Shown: positions 22,371 to 30,181 of the stretch, piece after piece | Numbering within the stretch: position 1 is the stretch's first letter | Layout: each line of letters opens with the position of its first letter | Assembly (NCBI RefSeq): GCF_900187965.1 | Contig: NZ_FZNL01000012.1 | Location: 1 to 64,000, forward strand | Origin: Flavobacterium sp. ov086 | GTDB taxonomy: Bacteria > Bacteroidota > Bacteroidia > Flavobacteriales > Flavobacteriaceae | Length of the DNA: 64,000 nucleotides | Direction of reading: 5' to 3' | Translations under genes and position numbers: made by a program | The notes under the pieces: generated by a model | Told to the model about the DNA's origin: nothing | Seen by the model: the letters and a program-made list of their open reading frames with translations, nothing else | The model's database searches: none

Positions 22371-25300
22371 TTAGTTTTTAAGGATTAAATGGGTGTCCAA
22401 TTGCGGATAAAGCGTTTTTAGATCGGTCAAAATAGCAATGCAATTTGCCTTATCCTGAATCGTTACAGTCGCCGAAACAGCATCAATAATTTCTGTTACA
22501 AAAATTGCAGCTTCTTCGTCCTTTTTTCCTTCCTGATGTAAGAATTCAAAAATACGCTGTTTGGCAATTCGGGCTTTGTGCACACGGGTCAAAACAGAAC
22601 GGAAATAGAAATCAAGTTCTTTTAACTTCAGGAGATTATCTGTAGCATACGTATTTAGATAATTCGTTACAAAAAACTGAATGTTTACGCTAGGATGCTG
22701 GCTTAATTTCGTTAGATAAGTTACACCATCATCCGGATTAAAATATCGGGTAATTATTTCTTTTCCAAATTGTTCCACAGCCGGCAATACAGAATCTACA
22801 ATACTAATCAGGCATTCTAAATCCCAATCGGTTTCGTCAAATTCAGTTTTGAAAAAATGAAAAGCAAATGCTCTTGTATCGTCCCAGGTTGTATCTAATA
22901 TTGCCAATGCATTATTTCTTTCTGCTCGAATGCGCTCTTTTTTGTCCATAAAATAATTCCAGCACCATTGTCTGATAGCAAGGATTTCATGGTTTCCTAA
23001 AGAGATAATCTGGCGAATTGTAAAATCATCTTTTTGGGCATATTTTTTCAAGATCTCGTAACCGGTCAATTGACTTTCTCTGTAATTAGCGTGAATCAAT
23101 TTGATAACATCCCGAGGATTTAATGCGGTATTCCAATGACTTTCGGTTTCTTCAAGGATATATTTTTTGAAAGCCAAATGTGCGCCTTCAAATTTTTCTT
23201 TCCTAATCATAGCATAAACTGCATCCGGAAGTGCAATGTCAATTATAGTAGATTGTGATTTACCCAACTTTGTAATAAGCTCCAAAACATCTTCAAGAAC
23301 ATCTTGATACTGATTGTGGAATAAATCTAACAAAAAGTTACTATTTGCTAAGAGATAATCCTGCTGATAATTGTTTAAAAGCTGAATTCCATTTTTTCTA
23401 ATTTCGACACTATCATCTTCTAAAAAGAGTGCTATTAACGAAAATGGAATTTCTTTAGAATCCACTTTTTCAGATTTTAGAATTAAAATATTGCTGGCAA
23501 GTAAATTATTAGTTTTTAGATCAGAAGAAATTAAACGTGCCACAATATCCCAGCTTAATTGTTCCAGTTGTGAGGTAGCTATTTTTTTAAGCCTTTCGAT
23601 TGCCAGAGTTGCGAGATTATTGTTTACTGCAGATTCTTCGAATGTAAGGAGTTCAACGATTACTTTTCCGGTAATTACTTTGGCTTTATCTTCTGTAAAT
23701 GCAAAGTTTTCTAAGGTGCTTGTTATCCAGTTTTTTAAATCAGGAATTTCGTTAAATATCAATTTTACAACACATTCAATATCATTCAGAAATAACGCTT
23801 TGTTTGCTTCAATGTGGTTTTTAGACCAATTTCTGGCAACTGAGGTTTTAGAATTTAATACAGCTGCAATAAAACCAACCTGAGTAGAAAGTGTATCATT
23901 TTTTAAGAGAATTGTTTCGAATCCTAAATTGTTTGGAATCGTAAAATTGCTGTTCAATAAATTTAATATACTTGCTTCATCAAAACGATTGATTAAAGTA
24001 TTATAATCGTTTCTAGACTTTAAATTTTGATAAGCAAAGTTATGAATCACATTCATTTGCGCTTCCATTATAAGCTGAATGTAAGCTTCAGGAAAAGCGT
24101 CCCAATGTTCCGGAAACAATTCAAAACGAGTTGTGGGAATTTCCACGATTGGTTTTGGTTCTTCAGGAACGATCAGACTTTGAGGTTTTTTCTCTGTTTC
24201 TTTTTTACCGAAAAAAGTTGAAAACGCTTTTTTAGCAACATCCAATACAGATCCGGAACTCTCAGATGACGAGTTGTTTACGTTTTTTTCCTGATTGGTT
24301 ACTTTTTCACTTATTTTGGTTACCTGATTTGGATCGTAATAATAGTTTTTGCTCGAGAAAACTTCCTGATTTAAAATGAATTTCATCTTTGAAGTGAAAA
24401 TTCGTTTCTTATCATTCCCAAATAAGATGGTTGAAAGTAATGCCAAATTCGAACACTCCGGATAATCTACTACGGTATAATAATATTTTTTATCATTATA
24501 ATTGTATTGTCCATAAGTGTTTATGGGTGATTTATCGGCTTTGGTATAATCATTCTCTGTATACTTTGATAAAATTGATACAGCAAATTTGAGGTACTTT
24601 TTTGAATCTGTTTCAGCATCCATTTCTTTCAAAAAGCGAAGACTGTTTTTCTGGAAATAAAGTTTGGTTAGATTCGAGAAAGCGATTCTGGTATCTTCTC
24701 TGCGAAGCTGTTCTCCCAATGAAGGGGTTCTTGTAAACATTGGGTTTTCATTCTCAAATCGATACGCAAGAACAGCGATAACATCTGCATCGTTTCTTAT
24801 ATGAGCCAGTTTGTAAATGGCTCTAATGTGCTTGAAATATGGCGGCCTGAACGGAACTGCTTCCAGTAAGAAAACCACGATTTCATGTAGTTTATTCTCA
24901 AATTTTGCAACTAAGTATAAAGCTGTCAGATAATTGATAGAATTGTTCCCTAGTTCTTCCTTTAGAAAAATCACTAGTGAATCGAAATCTTTTTTATCGA
25001 CATAATATCTTGCTTCCTGAGGAATTGTCTCAAGAATTGTTGAAATATGTTTTTGTAATTCTACCTCTTTTAAGATTCCTAATAAACCTTCGTGCGCCAG
25101 ATTTCGGATATATTCTTTTTGTTTGCCTTGTTGTAAAGCGTATGATTTGAAAACGTCTTCTGCTGTTGTGGATTTAAGTTTTATCAAAGCCCAAATTGCA
25201 GAATAGGTTTGTAAGTCATCTCCTTTTGATACTAATTTAATAATATAAGGAATGGCTTCCTGCATGTTCAATAATCCCGCTTTCCAAATAACACGACTGG

Positions 25301-25661
25301 TTTTCCAGTATGTTTTAAAAGTTTGTTTGCCCAATACAGCATCTTCCAGACGTTGAAGAATAACACCATTTATAGAATCAGGTTCTACGCTTTCTAAGGA
25401 AGGAAGATCTATTAATGTTTCTATTTCTGAAGCATATCCTTTAACTTTTTTTTCGTTTTCAAGTTTGTCAAAAATGATTTGTGCTTTTTCAGCCGAAACA
25501 TATTCCGGTGTTTTAGTTCCGTCTTTCAAAACACTTCCTCTTCGTCCGTATCTAAAATTTACCACATAATTAGCAGCATCGATAGCACAAAGGTCGATTT
25601 CGTATACTTTATCTGAATTCCCTTCTTTATAGAAAAGTTTAATCTGTTTAATTAATTTCAT
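22371..25661 (-). CDS. WGR-domain HEAT/ARM-repeat protein (retron-associated)
   Basis: This 1096-residue protein starts with a WGR domain (YKEGNSDKVYEIDLC...FRYGRRGSVL, residues about 8-75) whose GRRG core is close to the WGR consensus. Then come repeated helical pairs typical of HEAT/ARM solenoids, with a low-complexity linker at about 425-470 (ASEKNVNNSSSESSGSVLD-like region). It begins 18 bases after the RT stop codon and ends three bases before the WH-SWIM gene, so all three are one transcription unit. In type XIII retrons the ARM protein is a core component. The WGR head suggests binding to msDNA or another nucleic acid; that is inference. Confidence 0.8.
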   Translation of the reverse strand: MKLIKQIKLFYKEGNSDKVYEIDLCAIDAANYVVNFRYGRRGSVLKDGTKTPEYVSAEKAQIIFDKLENEKKVKGYASEIETLIDLPSLESVEPDSINGVILQRLEDAVLGKQTFKTYWKTSRVIWKAGLLNMQEAIPYIIKLVSKGDDLQTYSAIWALIKLKSTTAEDVFKSYALQQGKQKEYIRNLAHEGLLGILKEVELQKHISTILETIPQEARYYVDKKDFDSLVIFLKEELGNNSINYLTALYLVAKFENKLHEIVVFLLEAVPFRPPYFKHIRAIYKLAHIRNDADVIAVLAYRFENENPMFTRTPSLGEQLRREDTRIAFSNLTKLYFQKNSLRFLKEMDAETDSKKYLKFAVSILSKYTENDYTKADKSPINTYGQYNYNDKKYYYTVVDYPECSNLALLSTILFGNDKKRIFTSKMKFILNQEVFSSKNYYYDPNQVTKISEKVTNQEKNVNNSSSESSGSVLDVAKKAFSTFFGKKETEKKPQSLIVPEEPKPIVEIPTTRFELFPEHWDAFPEAYIQLIMEAQMNVIHNFAYQNLKSRNDYNTLINRFDEASILNLLNSNFTIPNNLGFETILLKNDTLSTQVGFIAAVLNSKTSVARNWSKNHIEANKALFLNDIECVVKLIFNEIPDLKNWITSTLENFAFTEDKAKVITGKVIVELLTFEESAVNNNLATLAIERLKKIATSQLEQLSWDIVARLISSDLKTNNLLASNILILKSEKVDSKEIPFSLIALFLEDDSVEIRKNGIQLLNNYQQDYLLANSNFLLDLFHNQYQDVLEDVLELITKLGKSQSTIIDIALPDAVYAMIRKEKFEGAHLAFKKYILEETESHWNTALNPRDVIKLIHANYRESQLTGYEILKKYAQKDDFTIRQIISLGNHEILAIRQWCWNYFMDKKERIRAERNNALAILDTTWDDTRAFAFHFFKTEFDETDWDLECLISIVDSVLPAVEQFGKEIITRYFNPDDGVTYLTKLSQHPSVNIQFFVTNYLNTYATDNLLKLKELDFYFRSVLTRVHKARIAKQRIFEFLHQEGKKDEEAAIFVTEIIDAVSATVTIQDKANCIAILTDLKTLYPQLDTHLILKN

Positions 25662-25679
25662 AATTGAAAAGGGTATTAA

Positions 25680-27194
25680 TTAAAAAATATTCCACCAGTT
25701 TTCCGGCTTGTTTTCCGTTAGTACTTCTTTTATTTCCGCAACAACAGGAACAGGGATTTCAGTCACTTTTTCAGGAACATTTGTTTTTTCTATATGCGGT
25801 AAACCGTGTTTATTTATAATGGTTTTCAATTTCTCCTTTAATACAATTCCTTTTTCGGGATTCACCATAAAGACATAATTGATGTAACCTTCTACGGCAT
25901 TGATTAAGTGAATGGCTTTTCCCCATTGCTGGTCTTTCCATCCGTTTTTTTCAATATTGTGTAATACTGCGCGAAATTTTCGCAGCTGAATTCTGTCGAT
26001 ATTTAGTTTGGTATTTACAACAACTCCGGTAACCTTTTGCTGCATGCCTTTTCGCATAACATGCACTTTGTCAGGATGAATTACAAAACCTTCGGATTCA
26101 ATTATTTTTTTGGTATAGAATAATAATTTGGAAACATTTTGAGCATTTTCTTCCGTTGTAGAAAAACTCATATCGTCTGCATAACGCGTATAGCTAAAAT
26201 TTAATTTCTTGGCTAAACCGTTGATTTTTTTATCCATTTTATAAACAATCATATTGCTTATGGCAGGACTTGCAGGAGAACCCTGAGGTAATTTGCGTTC
26301 GCCGGATTGTACATAATAAGTAACTCCGTCGAGTGTGGTTTCATTAATTTCAGAGTAGGTACATAACAAACCTAAAATTGTAGCAAGCTCTTCTGAGTAG
26401 CCTATTTTATGAAATAATCCTTTTACCCTTTTATAGGTTACAGTTGGGAAAAAATCTTTTAGATCGATGTTAACCACAATGTCTTTATTAACGTGTGGTT
26501 TGGCATTGGTTACAATAGAACGCTCTTTTATAAAACCATGCGCTTCATCTGTAAAAGGTATTTTATGAAGTATATTTTCTAAAATCCAGTTTTGGATTTC
26601 TTTTAATTTTGGTTTTGGAGCCGATATTTTGCGTTTACCGCCTGATTTTTTTTCAAGCTCAAAAGTATGGTAATGGTTAATTTTAGATACTTTTCTGTTG
26701 TAAGCAAGATATTGTAATGCTTTCAAATCGATTTGCATGCTTTTTGCCAATGCTAATGCATCTTCGAAAACAGGCAAATTATATTTTTGTAAAATATCAG
26801 AATTGGTTTCTTTAATATTTAAACCTTTTGAAACGGATTCCCCTAAATATAGAATTTGCTGCTCTTGCAATAATTTCCAGTTTTCGGCTTTCTCTATTCT
26901 TTTTTTCTCTTGGTTTAATTTGGTTTCAACCCTTTTTTCTTTGGCAAGTTTCATTCGTGCTTTACGCATTTCAAGAATCATTGCTTCTCTGTTGCTAAAC
27001 TTTCTATCTTGTGCCAGAAGTTCATTTAATTCCTTCTCAATCCTTACTTCCTGATTAATTAGAATTTCAGATAGAGTAGGTTCAGATCCTGATTGCCAAA
27101 ATCCTAAACGTTGCATTTCTTCTAATATGTAGCTATCCTTTGAGGTAGCTCTTATTCTATCATAAATTTGTTGTTTACTAAGCTGTTCAGACAT
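25680..27194 (-). CDS. Retron reverse transcriptase
   Basis: This 504-residue protein has the RT palm motifs DLKDFFP (244-250), LPQGSPASPAISN (302-314) and YADD (338-341, catalytic aspartates). It also has both retron-specific marks: NAxxH as NAKPH (230-234) and VTG (388-390). A FELEKKSGGKRKISAPKPKL region (178-197) is the usual RT1 entry. An N-terminal extension of about 165 residues includes a charged coiled-coil-like stretch (about 50-110), longer than in many retron RTs. The enzyme should copy the msd part of the ncRNA encoded just upstream (27247-27465) into msDNA. The operon order is ncRNA, RT, ARM, WH-SWIM. Confidence 0.93.
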   Translation of the reverse strand: MSEQLSKQQIYDRIRATSKDSYILEEMQRLGFWQSGSEPTLSEILINQEVRIEKELNELLAQDRKFSNREAMILEMRKARMKLAKEKRVETKLNQEKKRIEKAENWKLLQEQQILYLGESVSKGLNIKETNSDILQKYNLPVFEDALALAKSMQIDLKALQYLAYNRKVSKINHYHTFELEKKSGGKRKISAPKPKLKEIQNWILENILHKIPFTDEAHGFIKERSIVTNAKPHVNKDIVVNIDLKDFFPTVTYKRVKGLFHKIGYSEELATILGLLCTYSEINETTLDGVTYYVQSGERKLPQGSPASPAISNMIVYKMDKKINGLAKKLNFSYTRYADDMSFSTTEENAQNVSKLLFYTKKIIESEGFVIHPDKVHVMRKGMQQKVTGVVVNTKLNIDRIQLRKFRAVLHNIEKNGWKDQQWGKAIHLINAVEGYINYVFMVNPEKGIVLKEKLKTIINKHGLPHIEKTNVPEKVTEIPVPVVAEIKEVLTENKPENWWNIF

Positions 27195-27219
27195 ATTACA
27201 ATCGCTATTTTACATTAAA

Positions 27220-27244
27220 AAGCCCTATTGCAGCAATAGGGCTT
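27220..27244 (-). terminator. Terminator/attenuator between retron ncRNA and RT gene
   Basis: An 11-bp stem (AAGCCCTATTG / CAATAGGGCTT) with a 3-base loop is followed on the minus strand by a T-run. It would end the ncRNA transcript while allowing partial read-through into the RT gene 26 bases away. Confidence 0.8.
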
Positions 27245-27246
27245 AA

Positions 27247-27465
27247 AGTTTAAAACCTTCGTATTTTCTAAGGACTATGTCTATCAACTCCCGAGAAAGG
27301 GTACTATACGTACAGTTAATCTCGAGGAGGTGGAACCGAAACTGTACGTATAGTACCCTTTCTCATCCATAAGATAGAAGTAGTGCTGAATGTTAAATAA
27401 TTTTACATCGATGACGAAACATCATCATTTTCTTTATACAAGAAAAGCAAGGTATTTCTTAAACT
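27247..27465 (-). ncRNA. Retron ncRNA (msr-msd)
   Basis: The parts appear in order on the minus strand. The a1 segment (27449-27465) and the a2 segment (27247-27259) are complementary: AGTTTAA pairs with TTAAACT and ACCTT with AAGGT, separated by a small internal loop. Two msr hairpins follow a1: TTTTCTT/AAAGAAAA at about 27428-27446 and GATGA/TCATC at about 27410-27426. The msd hairpin has a perfect 25-bp stem (27293-27317 with 27340-27364) and a 22-base loop. The unit starts just below a TAnnTTTG box and ends at a terminator, giving about 220 nt. The branching guanosine cannot be fixed from sequence alone. Confidence 0.85.
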
Positions 27466-27470
27466 CAAAA

Positions 27471-27478
27471 CAAACATA
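27471..27478 (-). promoter_or_regulatory. Promoter -7 box of the retron ncRNA
   Basis: Minus-strand TATGTTTG fits TAnnTTTG exactly. Transcription starting 5-6 bases downstream would begin at the first base of a1 (27465), which is strong positional support. No TTG at a standard -33 distance is seen. Confidence 0.65.
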
Positions 27479-27592
27479 CTAAAAAACTTTTAATTGAATG
27501 CTACCAAAATGAAAAATAGAGTACTCTTTTTTTAACATTTTTTCAAACTTTATTAATCACGTAAAATAAGGCTTTTATATTGCGAAAAATTA

Positions 27593-27623
27593 AAAAAGGC
27601 TGTTCCAAAAGAACAGCCTTTTT
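27593..27623 (-). terminator. Terminator of the acyl-CoA ligase gene
   Basis: AAAAAGGCTGTTC, short loop, GAACAGCCTTTTT. It lies 25 bases after the stop codon of the gene at 27648-29426 and has T-runs on both strands. Confidence 0.85.
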
Positions 27624-27647
27624 CGTTGGTTATATTATTTTGATTTA

Positions 27648-29426
27648 TTAATTCTGACCATAGATCTTAACGTAAAGATCTTTGTAAATTTCTTTAATAA
27701 TTTTACGTTTTAATTTTAATGTAGGAGTCAATTGTCCGCCATCGATAGACCAAACATCAGGAGTTAACTCAAAACGTTTGATTTTTTCCCAGTGTCCAAA
27801 TTTCTCATTAATACCTTCAACTTCTTCGTCGATACGTTTAATGACATCAGGATTTTGGCTGATTTCTTTGTCCGTGCTTCCTAAAGTTATTTTGTGAATT
27901 TTTGCCCATTCTTTTACAAATTCAAAATTTGGCTGAATAAAAGCTGCCGGCATTTTTTCGCCTTCACCAATAACCATAATTTGCTCAATAAAACGAGATT
28001 GTTTCATTGCGTTTTCGATCAATTGAGGAGCAATATATTTTCCGCCAGACGTTTTGAACATTTCTTTCTTACGATCGGTAATTTTCAAGAAACCTTCACT
28101 GTCAATTTCTCCAATATCTCCTGTGTGGAAATATCCGTCTTGCAAAGCTTCGGCAGTTTTCTCAGGATCTTTGAAGTAACCTAGCATTACATTTGGTCCT
28201 TTGCAAAGGATTTCTCCATCTGCAGCAATTTTAACTTCAACGTTGCGAATTACTTTTCCAACAGTTCCAATTTTGAAACCTTTATTTCTTTGATCGTTTA
28301 CCGCAATTACGGGAGAAGTTTCAGATAAGCCGTAACCTTCCATAACCGGAATTTCGGCAGCAGCAAAAACTCTTGCTAATCGTGGTTGCAAAGCAGCACT
28401 TCCGGAAACCATTAAATCAAGATTTCCTCCTAAACCTTCTTTCCATTTGCTGAAAATAAGTTTTCGTGCTATTTTCAATTGAAATTCATACCAGGCACCA
28501 TTGGCTCCGTATGGTTCGTATTTTAAGCCTAAATCAATCGCCCAGAAAAATAATTTTTTCTTGATACCAGTTAATTCAGTTCCTTTTGCATAAATTTTAT
28601 CGTAAACTTTCTCTAAAAGTCTTGGTACCGCTGTCATAACAGTTGGTCGAACTTCTTTTAGGTTGTCGCTAATCTTGTCAATTGATTCTCCAAAATAAAC
28701 TGAAACACCATAATATTGATAGATGTACAAAATCATCCTTTCAAAAATATGGCAAATAGGCAAAAAGCTCAAAGCTGTACTTTTTCCCGGATCAAATGGA
28801 ATTCTTGGGGCGCTGTCTAAAACATTCGAAACAATATTTTTGTGTGAAAGCATTACACCTTTAGGTCTTCCTGTAGTTCCTGACGTATAAATAATAGTGG
28901 CTAAATCATCAGTATGAATACTATCTTTTCTGGCATCAACTTCGCTTTGATTGCTTTCGTCTTCGCCTAATAATAATAGTTCACTCCAGTGTTTGCAGCC
29001 TGCGATTTCGTTAAAAGAATAAACTTCTTTTAAAGTTGGTACATTCGCTTTGATGGCGTTTACTTTTTGAAGTACTTCGTCATCAGATACAAAACAGTAA
29101 ATACTACCGCTATGGTTTAATATGTACTCGTAATCCTCTTCAGAAATTGTTGGATAAATTGGAACGTTCTGTGCTCCAGTTTGCAGAATACCAATATCCA
29201 TGATATTCCATTCCGTACGATTATTAGAAGTGATTAATGCAATTTTATCATCTTTTTGAACACCAATACGCAGTAATGCTCTCGAAACAGCATTTGCTTT
29301 TGCAATATATTCCTGGCTAGATGTTTTTTCCCAGACCCCGTTTTTTTTAGTTGCCAGAGCAACTGGAAGGTTGTAAGTTTCTTGTTGATAATAGGGAAAA
29401 TCAAAAAGGCGTGTGATTGAAACCAT
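27648..29426 (-). CDS. Long-chain fatty acid-CoA ligase (AMP-forming)
   Basis: This 592-residue protein has the adenylate-forming motifs: phosphate loop IIYTSGTTGRPKGVMLSHKN, core EGYGLSETSPVIAVN, and GYFHTGDIGEIDSEGFLKIT with DRKKEMFKTSGGKYIAPQLI near the C-terminus. The length and wording fit the FadD/ACSL-type long-chain enzymes found widely in Bacteroidota. It activates fatty acids to acyl-CoA using ATP at the cytoplasmic side of the membrane. It is transcribed alone, with its own terminator. It marks the return to ordinary genome next to the retron. Confidence 0.9.
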   Translation of the reverse strand: MVSITRLFDFPYYQQETYNLPVALATKKNGVWEKTSSQEYIAKANAVSRALLRIGVQKDDKIALITSNNRTEWNIMDIGILQTGAQNVPIYPTISEEDYEYILNHSGSIYCFVSDDEVLQKVNAIKANVPTLKEVYSFNEIAGCKHWSELLLLGEDESNQSEVDARKDSIHTDDLATIIYTSGTTGRPKGVMLSHKNIVSNVLDSAPRIPFDPGKSTALSFLPICHIFERMILYIYQYYGVSVYFGESIDKISDNLKEVRPTVMTAVPRLLEKVYDKIYAKGTELTGIKKKLFFWAIDLGLKYEPYGANGAWYEFQLKIARKLIFSKWKEGLGGNLDLMVSGSAALQPRLARVFAAAEIPVMEGYGLSETSPVIAVNDQRNKGFKIGTVGKVIRNVEVKIAADGEILCKGPNVMLGYFKDPEKTAEALQDGYFHTGDIGEIDSEGFLKITDRKKEMFKTSGGKYIAPQLIENAMKQSRFIEQIMVIGEGEKMPAAFIQPNFEFVKEWAKIHKITLGSTDKEISQNPDVIKRIDEEVEGINEKFGHWEKIKRFELTPDVWSIDGGQLTPTLKLKRKIIKEIYKDLYVKIYGQN

Positions 29427-29606
29427 GTTTAAAATGTTGAATTTTATCGCAAATTAACTAAAAAATAGGTATAATTTTTAATTTTGTGAAATTTTATAGC
29501 AAAAATTATAGGTACTCTTAAAAATCAACGAAAACGTTTTCTTTTTTGTAGTAATTTTTAGAAAAATCAAGAAATATTTAATTTGTCACTATAAATTTTG
29601 AGTAAA

Positions 29607-30038
29607 TTATTGAACATTGTAGTCTACATATTCTTTTACTCTTTCTCCCATCAGAAACATTTTTTTCTTGGTAAAATGAATAGAAAATTGAGAATAATTC
29701 CATGTTTCACTATCATTGGTTCTGTACCAAAATGTATATGTGGCACTATTAAAACCTTCTCTAAATACCGGAATTCCTTCATCTGTACATTCGATTCCCC
29801 AATTGATCTTCTTTTTAGATAAATCATCAGACTGAATAACTCCTGTGCCATCAGGATTTAAAACCGTAGTTGGTTCTTTTTGTCCTGAAATTAAATAAGT
29901 TCCCGGAACTGGATAACCAATAGTGGTGGTAATAAAATGTTCTCGATTGTTGTAGTTAATTTGATCTACATGAACTTGAGAATAAGAATGTGTAGAAATA
30001 AAAAATAACGAAATAAATAGTACATGTAAAACTTTCAT
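29607..30038 (-). CDS. Small secreted protein, unknown function
   Basis: The start is set at MKVLHVLFISLFFISTHSYS, which gives a signal peptide with cleavage near HSYSQ; 32 upstream in-frame codons look non-coding. The mature part of about 120 residues reads HFITTTIGYPVPGTYLISGQ and later TFWYRTNDSETWNYSQFSIH, a beta-rich periplasmic or outer-surface protein. No enzyme motif is recognised. It is flanked by the acyl-CoA ligase and a TonB-dependent receptor on the same strand but is separated from both by more than 140 bases. Confidence 0.7.
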   Translation of the reverse strand: MKVLHVLFISLFFISTHSYSQVHVDQINYNNREHFITTTIGYPVPGTYLISGQKEPTTVLNPDGTGVIQSDDLSKKKINWGIECTDEGIPVFREGFNSATYTFWYRTNDSETWNYSQFSIHFTKKKMFLMGERVKEYVDYNVQ

Positions 30039-30181
30039 TCTTGTAGGTTTAATTGTTCTTGGAGTTGCAAAAAAAATCAGTGGCAGGATTTTTTTGCGAA
30101 TATAGTTCAAATTTCTGTAGAAAAATGAATCCAAATTACAAGAATGAGTTTATTTTTTAACATTTTGATTCTGCCGGAATA

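Noticed and set aside
25680..27194. Group II intron or diversity-generating retroelement RT
   Set aside because: No intron domain V/VI structure, maturase domain, template repeat or variable repeat was seen; the retron-specific motifs are present.
27293..27364. The 25-bp inverted repeat as an IS end or plain terminator
   Set aside because: Its position upstream of an RT with NAxxH and VTG, flanked by a1/a2 complementarity and a promoter box, fits a retron msd far better; it has no T-run of its own.
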